This document shows, piece after piece, positions 16,421 to 27,777 of a stretch of DNA of 64,000 nt. The DNA lies in contig CAXTSX010000014.1 of the NCBI GenBank assembly GCA_964247085.1, forward strand, positions 14,626 through 78,625, read 5' to 3'. The position numbers and the translations under genes are program-made. Below the pieces are notes generated by a model. That model saw nothing but the letters and a program-made list of their open reading frames with translations, had not been told where the DNA came from and searched no databases. Origin of the DNA: JAAFHZ01 sp964247085. GTDB lineage: Bacteria; Cyanobacteriota; Cyanobacteriia; Cyanobacteriales; Chamaesiphonaceae. How positions within the stretch are numbered: the stretch's first letter is position 1; every line of letters starts with the position of its first letter.

Positions 16421-17353
16421 ATGGCAACTACTACTCTGGGTCGCACCGATATTTCTTTTCCACCATTGGGCTTTGGCACCTGGGCTTGGGGTGATAGTCT
16501 GTTTTGGGGCTATGGCCAAGATTATGGCGAAGCCGAGCTGCGCCTAGCTTTTCAGGCAGCGGTAAATAAAGGCATCACCTTCTTTGATACGGCAGAAATT
16601 TATGGCTTCGGCAAATCTGAGGAATTGCTGGGAAAATTTGTGAAAGAAGTACCAAGTTCTAATCAAATTGCCACAAAATATATGCCGGTACCTTGGCGGT
16701 GGCGATCGAATGATGTCACCGATGCCGTGACCGCCAGTTTAAAACGCTTGCAAATGCCCTCGATCGATCTGTATCAAATTCATTTTCCCTTCACATTACT
16801 TTTGAGCCAAGAGGCTATGCTAAATACTCTGGCGGATGAAGTACAGCAAGGCCGCATTAAGTCGATCGGCGTGAGCAATTACAGCGCGGCTCAAATGCGA
16901 CAAGCCCACCAAATTCTGGCACGGCGCGGTATTCCATTAGCCGTAAATCAGATGCGTTATTCACTGATTACCCGCGAAATTGAAAACAATGGGGTCTTGG
17001 CCGCTGCCCAGGAACTGGGCGTGACCATTTTGGCCTATAGTCCACTGGCTCAAGGTCTGCTGACCGGCAAATATGATGGGAGTAATGTTCCGCAGGGGGC
17101 CAGGGGTTGGGATAAGCGTTTCCAGGCCAATGGCTTAGCGAAGTTACGGCCAGTAATGGATAAGTTAAGATCGTTAGGACAAAAATATGACAAAACTTCG
17201 GCGCAGGTAGCTCTAAATTGGTTGATGGCACAACCAGGGGTGATTCCCATTCCAGGAATTAAAAGTGCCGCTCAAGTAGAGCAAAATGCTGGGGCTTTAG
17301 GCTGGGAGCTGACGGCAGCCGAAGTGATGGATCTGAGACAATCTACCAGTTAA
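16421..17353 (+). CDS. Aldo/keto reductase
   Basis: This 310-residue NADP-dependent AKR has FDTAEIYGFGKSEELLGKF (catalytic Asp and Tyr), an active-site Lys in IATKYMPVPW, IDLYQIHFP, and IKSIGVSNYSAAQMRQAH. The C-terminal IPIPGIKSAAQVEQNAGAL binds NADP. It reduces carbonyls; the substrate cannot be read from sequence. It lies 75 bases before a giant kinase gene on the same strand, with an intervening TATAAT-like segment (17368-17377). Confidence 0.88.
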   Translation: MATTTLGRTDISFPPLGFGTWAWGDSLFWGYGQDYGEAELRLAFQAAVNKGITFFDTAEIYGFGKSEELLGKFVKEVPSSNQIATKYMPVPWRWRSNDVTDAVTASLKRLQMPSIDLYQIHFPFTLLLSQEAMLNTLADEVQQGRIKSIGVSNYSAAQMRQAHQILARRGIPLAVNQMRYSLITREIENNGVLAAAQELGVTILAYSPLAQGLLTGKYDGSNVPQGARGWDKRFQANGLAKLRPVMDKLRSLGQKYDKTSAQVALNWLMAQPGVIPIPGIKSAAQVEQNAGALGWELTAAEVMDLRQSTS

Positions 17354-17428
17354 TTTTACTGGACTAGCTATAATTAAAGTTATCGCAGCCAGATCGGTTG
17401 ACTATCGGTAATATTTAGCACATTAGCA

Positions 17429-20400
17429 ATGACTACCCAAAGCTTTGATCTTAATCTTCCTGGTTACCGTGTCATACAGGAACTAGATCGAAATCCAAAA
17501 ACTGTCGTGTATCGCGCCGTATTAGATGGATTAGACCAGGTAACAGCTGCTCGAACTGTAATTATCAAACTATTATCATCAGCACATCCAACTGCTCAGG
17601 AACTGATTAATTTTCGTCACCAGTACACAATTTCCAAAGATCTAGAGTTACCAGGAGTAGTGCGAGTATACGATTTAGAAGAAGTTGGAAGCAGCTATGC
17701 GCTAGTGATGGAGGACTTTGGAGGTCTGTCCTTAGCACGGTATGTCCAAGCGCACTCCCTATCTTTACCAGATGTTTTGCACATCATGATCCAGCTGGCC
17801 GATACTCTACAGACTCTTGGACAACGGCTGATCTTACATAAAGATATTAAACCATCAAATATTTTAATTAATCCTCATACCAAACAAGTCAAGCTGATTG
17901 ACTTTGGCATTGCTTCATTATTATCTCGCGAAACTCTAGAAATTCTCCCCCCTCAGGGCTTGGAAGGCACTCTGGCTTATATGTCTCCAGAGCAAACAGG
18001 GCGTATGAATCGGGGGATTGATTATCGCACAGATTTTTATGCCTTAGGAGTTAGCTTATACCAACTTCTGACTGGCAAATTGCCCTTTGCAGCAGCGGAT
18101 CCACTGGAATTAATTTATTGTCATTTAGCACAGATCGCCGTGCCCGCACATTTGGTCAATCCTCATGTGCCGGTAGTCGTCTCCCAAATTGTTGCCAAAT
18201 TAATGGCGAAAAATGCCGAAGATCGTTATCAAAGTGCCTTGGGCATTAAATTTGACTTAGAGAAATGTTTACAACAATGCCAGGAAACCGGAGTAGTTAA
18301 GGAATGGCCGATCGGACAGTGGGATTTAAGCGATCGGTTTATCATTCCCGACAAGCTGTATGGACGAGCTGCTGAGATAGCAACTTTGCTAGCGGCCTTC
18401 CATCGTGTCAGCCAAGGACAAACCGAATTAATCCTAATTGTCGGATCTTCAGGGATTGGTAAAACTGCTGTAATTAATGAAATTCACAAACCGATCGTCA
18501 AGCAACATGGTTACTTCATCAAAGGTAAATATGACCAATTTAATCGGAATATTCCTTTTAGTGCATTGATTCAAGCTTTCCGAGATTTAATCGGACAATT
18601 GTTTAGTGAAAGTGATGTCCAATTAGCTAACTGGAAGAGTCATATACTGTCAGCTGTGGGCAAAAATGGTGGTGTGTTAATAGAAGTGATTCCCGAATTG
18701 CAACAGATTATTGGTCCTCAAGCACCTATCGTTGAACTATTGGGGATGGCGGCTCAGAATCGATTTAATATATTATTCCAAAAATTTGTGGGGGTATTTA
18801 CCAAAGCTGCTCATCCATTGACACTCTTTTTAGATGATTTACAGTGGGCGGATTCTGCTTCGCTCAAATTGCTCAAGTTATTATTGTCAAGTACGGGATA
18901 TTTACTATTATTAGGAGCATATCGAGATAACGAAGTTTCTTCATTTCATCCATTGACCCTAACGCTGCGAGAATTACAAACAACTGCGGTGATCGTCAAT
19001 AAAATTGTTTTAGCACCATTGGCAATTGATGATATCAATCAATTAGTTGCTGATACATTACACTGTGATCTGGACACGGCTGAACCACTGACCATGTTGA
19101 TCGATCGCAAAACCGCAGGTAATCCCTTTTTTATTACTCAATTCCTCAAAGCCTTACATGCCGATGATGAGATTACTTTTAACCCCGATGGCTACTGGGA
19201 ATGCGATTTGGTCAACGTCCAATCCCTATCTATCACCAATAATGTTGTAGAGTTTATGACAGAGCGGTTGCAAAAACTACCCAAAGCCACCCAACAGGTA
19301 CTCAAGCTAGCTGCTTGTATTGGTGAACGGTTCGATTTTGATACCCTGACAATTGCTATAGCACAATCGCCGCTCAATACTGCCACTGCGCTATGGCAAG
19401 GATTACAAGCAGGGCTGATTTTACCAACTAGTCAAATTTACAAATTCTTTCAGCCACCCAATAGTCCGGCTTCGGCATCCGATCGATCGCTTCCTTCACC
19501 CTGTCTCAAATCCAGTGATGAAATCTCCTTATCCTGGGACTTTAGTGCATCCCAACTCCCAGCACCCAACTCATCCTATCGCTTCCTCCATGATCGGGTA
19601 CAGCAAGCCGCCTACTCGCTAATTCCCCAGAGTCAGCAACAGCAAGCTCACTGGCACATCGGAAAACTACTGTTAGAAAATACCTCACCGCAGCAGCGTT
19701 CGCTCAAGCTATTTGAGATTGTTAATCATTTTAATGCGGCGACTAGTTTGTTCCAGCAACCGGCTGAACGAAAAATGCTGGCTCAACTCAATCTTGACGC
19801 TGCTCAAAAGGCAAAATCTGCAACAGCCTATGCAGCGGCCTATAACTATGCCCATATCGGGACAAACTTACTAGGAGAGTTGGGCTGGACAAACCAATAT
19901 CGACTAACCTTAAACCTGCATGAAACCCTCGCTGAAACAGCCTTTCTTAATGGTGAGCAGATAGTTCCTGAGCTAGTGCAAGTGGTTTTAGATCGTGTTC
20001 AGGTTCCTCTAGATCGAGTTAAAACCTATGAGACGATCGTCCAATTTCATATCCTCCAAAAACAGTATCAACAGGCGATCGATCGAAGTTTAGAAATTAT
20101 TTGTCAATTGGGAGTTGAATTATTGCCCCAGCCCAGTAAATTAAACCTGGGGATTGAATTAGCTAAAACTAAAATCGCCTTATGGAATAAATCTACCGAA
20201 CAGTTAGTCACCTTACCAGGAATTCCGATACCAGCACAAAGATCGTTGTTGCGAATGTTGGCTCTTGCGATTATCCCGGCTTTTTTAGCTTCGCCAAACT
20301 TGGCGGTGTTGTTGGTAACGACAGGAATTAAGTTGACGTTGCGGTATGGAAATACTGCTTATGCAGCTAGCTTCTATGCTGCTTATGCGGCGATTCTTGC

Positions 20401-21418
20401 CAACATTGGCGACCTTCAACAGAGCTATCAGAGTGGACAACTAGCACTTACTTTAGTCGATCGGTTTGATAATTTAGAAATAGCCGCTAAGGTTAAAGCT
20501 ACTATGCCGTGGTTTTCGATATTGTGGAAAGAGCCATTGCGAGCGGGGATTCCCATCGTTGAGGAGAGCATCACAACTGCATTAGAAAGCGGCAATCTGA
20601 CTTCACTGGGTTTGGGTGCCTCTATTTCAGTACTGATGATGTTTTACTCCGGAATTTCTGTACATGAAATTGCTGACAAATTGCCGGAACTAGAGCAATT
20701 TATTCTTCGATCTAAAGATGAATTTAGTTATCAATTATTCAAGATTGGAGAGCGCGTAATTGACAATTTGCGAGTAACTTCGCCACAGCCATCAATTATA
20801 GTTAGCTCTACGGCTGATGAAATAGCCTTGATTGCACAGTTGAAAGAGCGAGGTGAAATTATTGCTCTAACTACCATCCATTTAGCTAAAAACATGTTAG
20901 CTTACATCTTTGAAGATATTCCGGTCGCCCTAAGTACTGCCGATGCTCAAATCCCCTATGAGGCTGGGACTACCGGTGTAATCCAAGCCAATATCTTCAA
21001 CGCGCTTACTCGGTTAGCAGCCTATCCCCACAGTAGCGATCGCATCAAAAATCAACTGCTCAAGCAGGTGATCGATACTCAAAATAAATTAGCCAAACGG
21101 GCTAAGTTGATGCCCGGAAATTTTCAGCATAAATACGATCTTGTTACTGCTGAAAAATGTCGAGTCTTGGGCGATTTCACCACTGCCATGGAATTATATG
21201 ATCGAGCCATTGCGGGAGCTAAAAAGTCTACATATCTGCACGAAGAAGCGATCGCTAACGAATGTGCCGCTAAGTTCTATCGTGCTCAGGGTAAGTCACA
21301 AATTGCCGCCTCTTATATGCAGTCTGCTTACTATTGCTATGCTCGGTGGGGAGCCAATGCCAAAACTAATGATTTGGAACAACGCTATCCCGCATTACTG
21401 AGACCGAGGGGTAGTTAA
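17429..21418 (+). CDS. Ser/Thr protein kinase fused to AAA-type ATPase and helical repeats
   Basis: This 1329-residue signalling protein has a kinase domain at ~1-285 with catalytic loop HKDIKPSN and DFGIAS. Next comes an AAA/STAND-type ATPase (~300-600) with Walker A GSSGIGKT, Walker B LFLDDLQWAD and GAYRDNEV, then a long helical region (~690-1320) ending in AYYCYARWGA. It matches the front two-thirds of the next gene but stops where that protein continues into GAF, PAS and histidine kinase domains. It could act with its neighbour as a partner or represent a truncated duplicate. Inputs and targets are unknown. Confidence 0.88.
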   Translation: MTTQSFDLNLPGYRVIQELDRNPKTVVYRAVLDGLDQVTAARTVIIKLLSSAHPTAQELINFRHQYTISKDLELPGVVRVYDLEEVGSSYALVMEDFGGLSLARYVQAHSLSLPDVLHIMIQLADTLQTLGQRLILHKDIKPSNILINPHTKQVKLIDFGIASLLSRETLEILPPQGLEGTLAYMSPEQTGRMNRGIDYRTDFYALGVSLYQLLTGKLPFAAADPLELIYCHLAQIAVPAHLVNPHVPVVVSQIVAKLMAKNAEDRYQSALGIKFDLEKCLQQCQETGVVKEWPIGQWDLSDRFIIPDKLYGRAAEIATLLAAFHRVSQGQTELILIVGSSGIGKTAVINEIHKPIVKQHGYFIKGKYDQFNRNIPFSALIQAFRDLIGQLFSESDVQLANWKSHILSAVGKNGGVLIEVIPELQQIIGPQAPIVELLGMAAQNRFNILFQKFVGVFTKAAHPLTLFLDDLQWADSASLKLLKLLLSSTGYLLLLGAYRDNEVSSFHPLTLTLRELQTTAVIVNKIVLAPLAIDDINQLVADTLHCDLDTAEPLTMLIDRKTAGNPFFITQFLKALHADDEITFNPDGYWECDLVNVQSLSITNNVVEFMTERLQKLPKATQQVLKLAACIGERFDFDTLTIAIAQSPLNTATALWQGLQAGLILPTSQIYKFFQPPNSPASASDRSLPSPCLKSSDEISLSWDFSASQLPAPNSSYRFLHDRVQQAAYSLIPQSQQQQAHWHIGKLLLENTSPQQRSLKLFEIVNHFNAATSLFQQPAERKMLAQLNLDAAQKAKSATAYAAAYNYAHIGTNLLGELGWTNQYRLTLNLHETLAETAFLNGEQIVPELVQVVLDRVQVPLDRVKTYETIVQFHILQKQYQQAIDRSLEIICQLGVELLPQPSKLNLGIELAKTKIALWNKSTEQLVTLPGIPIPAQRSLLRMLALAIIPAFLASPNLAVLLVTTGIKLTLRYGNTAYAASFYAAYAAILANIGDLQQSYQSGQLALTLVDRFDNLEIAAKVKATMPWFSILWKEPLRAGIPIVEESITTALESGNLTSLGLGASISVLMMFYSGISVHEIADKLPELEQFILRSKDEFSYQLFKIGERVIDNLRVTSPQPSIIVSSTADEIALIAQLKERGEIIALTTIHLAKNMLAYIFEDIPVALSTADAQIPYEAGTTGVIQANIFNALTRLAAYPHSSDRIKNQLLKQVIDTQNKLAKRAKLMPGNFQHKYDLVTAEKCRVLGDFTTAMELYDRAIAGAKKSTYLHEEAIANECAAKFYRAQGKSQIAASYMQSAYYCYARWGANAKTNDLEQRYPALLRPRGS

Positions 21419-21537
21419 GCAAACACTACCAGATAAATCGGCTAATTGGCGATCGAACTAAACTAACACAACAGTTATAATAAGAATGCAACTGCTGACA
21501 ATACTGAGGGCACAATCGGGTGTTCGAATCATCAGGC

Positions 21538-24500
21538 ATGACAACAACAAATTTCGATTTTAATCTCCCCGGCTATCAAATAATTGAGGAGTTATCCCAA
21601 GATTCAAAAACAGTCGTGTATCGGGCTCGCTTGCTAACACAAACAGCAATAGATCCGCAAGAATCGGAGTTGTTTCCAGATGCTGACACCGTAATTATCA
21701 AAGTATTATCATCGACATATCCAACCTATCAAGAGTTGGTCAATTTTCGGCATCAATACACAATTGCCAAGAACCTCGACTTACCAGGAGTCTTGCGCGT
21801 ACATAGTCTCCAGGAATTAGATCTACGCTATGCGTTGGTAATGGAAGATTTTGGAGGCGTGTCTTTAGCTAAGTATACAGAAGAGTATTTTTTAGATTTA
21901 CCAGATATTTTGACAATTGCTATTCAACTCACCGATACCTTAGAGGCACTGGGTCAGCAACGAATTATTCATAAAGATATCAAACCATCGAATATCTTAA
22001 TTAATCCGCACACTCAAGAAGTAAAGCTGATTGACTTTAGTATCGCGTCACGATTAAACCACGAAACTCAAGATATTCTCAACCCCAGATGTTTAGAAGG
22101 TACGCTTGCTTATATCTCTCCTGAACAAACGGGACGAATGAATCGAGGTATCGATTATCGGACTGATTTTTATGCCTTGGGAGTCACGTTATACCAACTT
22201 CTAACCAATAAATTGCCATTTGAAGCAGATAATTTGTTGGAATTAGTTCATTGTCATTTGGCACAGATCGCCATACCAGTTCATCTTGTCAATCCAGATA
22301 TCCCGGTAATTGTCTCCCAAATTGTGGCCAAATTAATGGCCAAAAATGCTGAGGATCGCTATCAAAGCGCGATGGGCATCAAATATGACCTAAGTGATTG
22401 TCTACAGCAATTATGGCAGACCGGCAAGATTAATGACTTGACAATCGGGAAACACGATCTGAGCGACAGATTTATTATTCCCGAACAACTTTATGGGCGG
22501 GAACGTGAGGTCAAAACTTTGCTTAATTCCTTTGCTCGCGTCACAGCGGGGGGAAGCGAACTAATGCTGGTAGCAGGCTGTTCAGGAATTGGAAAAACGG
22601 CGGTGATCAATGAAGTTCACAAACCAATTACCCATCAGCAGGGGTATTTTATTAAAGGTAAATTCGACAGGCTGAATCGCAATATTCCCCTCTCGGCATT
22701 CGTTGGAACGATCCGCGATTTAATCGGACAACTTTTAAGTGAAAGTGATGAGCAGCTGGCCATCTGGAAAAGCAAAATCCTGGCGGCATTGGGTAGCAAC
22801 TGTCGATCAATCATTGACGTGATCCCCGAATTAGAGCAAATTATTGGACAGCAAGACTCCTCCATAGAATTAGTTGGTAATGCCGCCGAAAATCGATTTC
22901 GGTTGTCATTTCAAAACTTTATTACAGTTTTTACAACTCCCTTACAACCCTTAGTATTGTTTTTGGATGACTTGCAGTGGGCAGATTTGGCTTCACTACA
23001 AATGATCCGACAATTGTTAGCTCAAGATGTTGGGCATTTGCTAATTTTGGGAGCCTATCGAGATAACGAAGTTCGATCGGCTCATCCCTTGATTTTGATG
23101 CTCAAGGAACTGGAGCAAACGTCTGTTATCGTCAATACAATAGAGCTAAAACCGCTAAGCCATCAAGATATTAATCAGTTAGTAGCTGATACTTTGCATT
23201 GCGATCGAGTTCTGGCACAACCACTGAGCAAATTGATCGATCGCAAAACCCAAGGCAATCCCTTCTTCAGCACCCAATTTCTCAAAGCGCTGCAGCGCGA
23301 TGGATACATCAAGTTCGATCGAACAGCGGGCTATTGGCAATGCAATCTTAGTCAGATCGAACTCAAAAGCTTGACTGATGATGTAGTGGAATTCATGGCA
23401 GAACAATTACAAAAACTCGTGCCAGCCACCCAAGAGATGCTAAATTCAGCAGCATTTTTGGGTTCCCAGTTCGATCTCCAAACATTAGCAATGGTAGCCG
23501 ATCGCTCCGAACAAGAAATAGCTACAGCCCTGTGGCCAGCCCTCCAAAATGGCTTGATTATCCCCCTCGATCGACTCTATAAATTCTTCCAATCCGACTC
23601 CCCACTTATGGAAGTCAATCCCAAAACCACACTTTTGCCCCCTCCTTCATCTTCCTTTCGATTTCTCCATGATCGCGTTCAACAAGCCGCCTATTCTCTC
23701 ACCCCCGCCGCCACATCAGCCGCACTCCATCTCAAGATCGGGCGGTTGTTAAGAGATCGGACACCCCTAAGCGAATTAGAATTACAACTATTCCCAATTA
23801 TCAACCAACTCAATCGAGGCGTTACACTAATTACTTTTGAAGACGAGCGCGAACAGCTCGCCCAGCTCAACTGGCGTGCTGCCCAAAAAGCCCGAACATC
23901 CGCTGCTTACTCGGCAGCAATGAGCTATCTCAATACGGGGTTAGAGCTATTAGCACCACAATGTTGGCAACACCAATACGATCTCAGCCTGCGATTACAT
24001 CAACTAGCAACTGAAGTTGCCTATCTTTTGGGTGACTATGCGCAGATGGCAATGCTGATGCAAATAGGGCTAAAACAGGCTAAAAACCACTTAGATCGAT
24101 CGAAATTCCATGAAACTCAAATTCTGGCATTGGTAGCTCAAGATCAGGCACGAGCAGCGGTAAATTATGCCCGAAAAATCCTGCCTAGTTATGGTGTGGA
24201 GCTGCCACGCCATCCATCAAACTTCAGAACCACATTAGGATTTTTTAAAACCCTCTATCGGATGACCGGAAAAACATCGAAGGATTTACTAGCATTGCCC
24301 CAGATGACTGATCCATACAAATTAGCCGGATACAATATCCTCAATATTATCGGGGCAGCGGCACAACGAAGTATGCCAGAGATACTCCCATTCATTACTT
24401 TTAGGGGCATCGCCCTCTCTTTGCGCTATGGCAATATTCCTAGATCCTCAATGGGTTACACCATTTATGCTTTCTTGTTATGCGAAAAACTTGGTCGCAT

Positions 24501-27500
24501 TGATGCCGGATATGCCATGGGCAAAGCAGCGATCTCCTTGTGCTATCAACAGTCCTCCACAGAAGCATTAGGTTTTACCTTATTTCTCTGGAATCGTTTT
24601 GTGGCCTATCGAAAAGAATCTCAGCGCACATTATTACCCGTGCTATTGGAAGCCTATCAGGTTAGCTTGAATACTGGAAATACCGAGTATGCAGCTTATA
24701 GTCTCTGTACTTATTTGGGACAAAGTTATGAAATCGGTCAAAATCTGGTGGAATTGCAGCAAGAGGCGATCTCTTACCAAAACACATTTGTAAAACTTCA
24801 GCAGAAATCTATTACCAGTATTTATAATCTCAACTGCCAGGTACTTATAAATCTGACGAAGGGGATCGAAGATCCTGGTCGAATTTCAGGCTATTTTTTT
24901 GACGAAAACACCATTACTAAAGACGATTTGCAACTCCAAACTTATACTGCGATTAGAAAACTAGAACTAGCGGTGTTGTTCGATTCACATGACATCGCCA
25001 TGGAACAAATCTCGATTGTGCAAAGGCTTTCCGGCACGATCGAAGGTACATTTAACAAGAGTGTGATTTGTTTTTACGAAGCAATTGTTAAGTTAGCACA
25101 ATATCCTCATCAAAGTAATTATCAGCAGCGAGTTAATCTCACCAAAGTTAAAAAAATCTGTCGAAATTTAACTAAACTAGGAAAATTATCACCGCTAAAT
25201 TATCAACCAAAAGCGCTGCTAGTAGCCGCCGAATTGCTGCGGGTGCAAGGGAAGTCTAATCAAGCCGCCGAAGCCTATGATCGAGCAATCGCTAAGGCCA
25301 AAGCTAGTGGTTGTATTCAAGAAGAAGGCTTCGCTAACGAATGCGCGGCTAAGTTTTACCAGGCTTTGGGTAAAGAAAAAATCGCAGCCATCTATATGCA
25401 GTCGGCTTACTATTGCTATGCTCGCTGGGGAGCTAAATCCAAAACCAAAGATTTAGAAAAACGCTACTCCTATCTGCTTAATTCAATTCTGCACCCAACA
25501 CCATCACCAGCTTTCGATCCCCTCGCAACCCTAGCCACAATTACCAACTCCAGTCATGATCGATCGCCTGTCCAGAGCTTTGACTTAGTGTCAGTCATTC
25601 AGTCTGCCCAAACTCTAACTAGTACACTAGAAATCAAAGAATTAGTTCAACAATTACTCCAAATTATTCTGGAAAATTCTGGAGCCCAAACCTGCATGTT
25701 GGCATTGCCTGTTGGGGATAAATGGAAAATTCAATCGATGGCAACAGTCAATCAATCCAGTTCTAGCACTACTCCAATTGGACATCCGCTAACGAGCGAT
25801 GTGGAATACCCCGAAAAATTAATTTATTGGGTTAAAAACACCCAGACATCCTTGGTATTTGATGCTCGTAAACCACCAGCAATCAACGGCACCACAGCAG
25901 CCTTTATCAACGATCGATATCTGCTCGAACATCAACCTCAAAGCATTTTTGTATTGCCAATTGCTAAACAAAATCGTGTTCTCGGTGTTGTCTATATCGA
26001 GCATCGCCACACTCCCGACTTATTTACAGATAGTAAAATCACTGCAATTTCATTTCTTTGTAGTCAAGCTGCGATCGCCCTGGAAAATGCCAATCTTTAC
26101 CGAGAGTCTCAGCAAGCCCAAACCGATCTAGCAACGTCTAGGCAAAAATACTATGATTTGATCCAATCTAGTGATGGAGTAGTGTGGGAATACGACTTAA
26201 TCCAAGGACAGTTAACTTTTGTTAGCGATCGCGTCGTGACATTACTGGGCTATCCCTTATCCGGTTGGTTGTCTCAACCCAATATTTTGCAGACCTTCGT
26301 TCACCCCGAGGATATCAAACTGGTAATGTGTATTTATACGTCGGCGATCGAACAGCGTCAAAGATCGGAAGCAGAATATCGCCTCATCACTGCCGACGGT
26401 CGGATCGTTTGGACTTACGATGTTTTCACTCCAGTTTATGATGCAAGTAACCGTCCAGTGGCCATCAATGGTTTATCGATCGATATCTCCGATCGCAAGC
26501 AAGTCGAGATCGAACTTCAGCAAACCAACGCGCGGTTAGAATTAACCAATACCGAACTAATCCGCGCTACCCAACTCAAAGATGAATTTCTGGCCACGAT
26601 GAGCCACGAACTGCGCACCCCCTTAAATGCAATTTTGGGTATGTCTGAGATTTTGCAAGAAGAAGTATTCGGCTCTGTCAACAAACGTCAACTCAAATCT
26701 CTACTATCGATCGAATCTAGTGGCAAGCATTTATTGTCATTAATTAATGACATGTTGGATGTCTCCAAAATTTCGGCAGGAAAACTCGCCCTAGAAATTA
26801 CTACCGTTAATGTTTTACATCTGTGCAACTCTAGTATCGCCTTTATTAAACAACAGGCAGTCGCCAAAAAAATTGGATTAGATCTACAGCTACCCTCGGC
26901 CATTGGTAAAATTGCCGTTGATGAGCGACGAATGCGCCAGGTGCTAATTAACTTGCTCGATAATGCTGTCAAATTTACGCCTAAAGGCGGTTGGGTCGAA
27001 CTATGTGTCACAAAATCAGCAGATGAGGATTGGATCGAGTTTGCAGTAATTGATACCGGCATTGGGATTGCTAGTGCCGATCTCAAAAAACTATTCCAAC
27101 CATTTATCCAGCTGGACAGCAGCCTCAGTCGCCAGTACGAAGGCACCGGATTAGGATTAACCCTAGCACAACAAATCGTGGAACTACATGGTGGCAATAT
27201 TAGAATTGAAAGTGAAGTGGGACAGGGCAGTTGTTTTATAGTTCGCTTACCTCAAGTATGTCTCGTTACCGAACCCGATAGCGACGCGCTATTGCCAATT
27301 CCTGGCCTCGTTACATCTCCACCAGATGTTGATTTCGTAGAGTCTAGCAAGGGGGAATTTTCCACATCGCCGCTAATTTTGTTAGCGGAGGATGATCAGG
27401 AAAATATTAATGTACTGTCAATATTTTTGACCGCGAAGGGATACCGTACAATCTTGGCAAGAAATGGACAGGAGGCAATTAATATTCTGGAAGGATGTGT

Positions 27501-27765
27501 TAAGGAAATTGCTCCGCAAGATTGTCCGGATTTAATTTTAATGGATATTCAAATGCCTCGCATGGATGGACTCGAGGCCATTGGATGGATTCGCCAACAA
27601 CCTCGATTAGCAGAGGTGCCGATCATTGCTGTTACATCTTTGGCTATGAAAGGCGATCTGGATCGCTGCCTAGCCGCTGGCGCTACTGATTATTTATCCA
27701 AGCCAGTACCACTCAAGCAGCTCAATCTCAAGATTAAAGAGTTACTAAGTTTAGTTGATAAGTAA
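21538..27765 (+). CDS. Hybrid Ser/Thr-His kinase: STK-AAA-helical-GAF-PAS-HisKA-HATPase-REC
   Basis: This 2075-residue protein has a Ser/Thr kinase domain (HKDIKPSN; DFG is DFS), an ATPase (Walker A GCSGIGKT, Walker B LFLDDLQWAD) and a helical region. These are followed by GAF (~1360-1510), PAS (~1535-1650), HisKA with the phospho-His in MSHELRTPLN (H1690), HATPase (DNAVKFTPKGG) and a receiver with D2003 in LILMDIQMP. Such two-kinase hybrids are typical of filamentous and other complex cyanobacteria. I start at the ATG at 21538, where MTTTNFDFNLPGYQ aligns with the upstream paralogue; a GTG 18 bases earlier is the alternative. It lies 12 bases before another histidine kinase. Confidence 0.9.
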   Translation: MTTTNFDFNLPGYQIIEELSQDSKTVVYRARLLTQTAIDPQESELFPDADTVIIKVLSSTYPTYQELVNFRHQYTIAKNLDLPGVLRVHSLQELDLRYALVMEDFGGVSLAKYTEEYFLDLPDILTIAIQLTDTLEALGQQRIIHKDIKPSNILINPHTQEVKLIDFSIASRLNHETQDILNPRCLEGTLAYISPEQTGRMNRGIDYRTDFYALGVTLYQLLTNKLPFEADNLLELVHCHLAQIAIPVHLVNPDIPVIVSQIVAKLMAKNAEDRYQSAMGIKYDLSDCLQQLWQTGKINDLTIGKHDLSDRFIIPEQLYGREREVKTLLNSFARVTAGGSELMLVAGCSGIGKTAVINEVHKPITHQQGYFIKGKFDRLNRNIPLSAFVGTIRDLIGQLLSESDEQLAIWKSKILAALGSNCRSIIDVIPELEQIIGQQDSSIELVGNAAENRFRLSFQNFITVFTTPLQPLVLFLDDLQWADLASLQMIRQLLAQDVGHLLILGAYRDNEVRSAHPLILMLKELEQTSVIVNTIELKPLSHQDINQLVADTLHCDRVLAQPLSKLIDRKTQGNPFFSTQFLKALQRDGYIKFDRTAGYWQCNLSQIELKSLTDDVVEFMAEQLQKLVPATQEMLNSAAFLGSQFDLQTLAMVADRSEQEIATALWPALQNGLIIPLDRLYKFFQSDSPLMEVNPKTTLLPPPSSSFRFLHDRVQQAAYSLTPAATSAALHLKIGRLLRDRTPLSELELQLFPIINQLNRGVTLITFEDEREQLAQLNWRAAQKARTSAAYSAAMSYLNTGLELLAPQCWQHQYDLSLRLHQLATEVAYLLGDYAQMAMLMQIGLKQAKNHLDRSKFHETQILALVAQDQARAAVNYARKILPSYGVELPRHPSNFRTTLGFFKTLYRMTGKTSKDLLALPQMTDPYKLAGYNILNIIGAAAQRSMPEILPFITFRGIALSLRYGNIPRSSMGYTIYAFLLCEKLGRIDAGYAMGKAAISLCYQQSSTEALGFTLFLWNRFVAYRKESQRTLLPVLLEAYQVSLNTGNTEYAAYSLCTYLGQSYEIGQNLVELQQEAISYQNTFVKLQQKSITSIYNLNCQVLINLTKGIEDPGRISGYFFDENTITKDDLQLQTYTAIRKLELAVLFDSHDIAMEQISIVQRLSGTIEGTFNKSVICFYEAIVKLAQYPHQSNYQQRVNLTKVKKICRNLTKLGKLSPLNYQPKALLVAAELLRVQGKSNQAAEAYDRAIAKAKASGCIQEEGFANECAAKFYQALGKEKIAAIYMQSAYYCYARWGAKSKTKDLEKRYSYLLNSILHPTPSPAFDPLATLATITNSSHDRSPVQSFDLVSVIQSAQTLTSTLEIKELVQQLLQIILENSGAQTCMLALPVGDKWKIQSMATVNQSSSSTTPIGHPLTSDVEYPEKLIYWVKNTQTSLVFDARKPPAINGTTAAFINDRYLLEHQPQSIFVLPIAKQNRVLGVVYIEHRHTPDLFTDSKITAISFLCSQAAIALENANLYRESQQAQTDLATSRQKYYDLIQSSDGVVWEYDLIQGQLTFVSDRVVTLLGYPLSGWLSQPNILQTFVHPEDIKLVMCIYTSAIEQRQRSEAEYRLITADGRIVWTYDVFTPVYDASNRPVAINGLSIDISDRKQVEIELQQTNARLELTNTELIRATQLKDEFLATMSHELRTPLNAILGMSEILQEEVFGSVNKRQLKSLLSIESSGKHLLSLINDMLDVSKISAGKLALEITTVNVLHLCNSSIAFIKQQAVAKKIGLDLQLPSAIGKIAVDERRMRQVLINLLDNAVKFTPKGGWVELCVTKSADEDWIEFAVIDTGIGIASADLKKLFQPFIQLDSSLSRQYEGTGLGLTLAQQIVELHGGNIRIESEVGQGSCFIVRLPQVCLVTEPDSDALLPIPGLVTSPPDVDFVESSKGEFSTSPLILLAEDDQENINVLSIFLTAKGYRTILARNGQEAINILEGCVKEIAPQDCPDLILMDIQMPRMDGLEAIGWIRQQPRLAEVPIIAVTSLAMKGDLDRCLAAGATDYLSKPVPLKQLNLKIKELLSLVDK

Positions 27766-27777
27766 GGCCAGCCACTC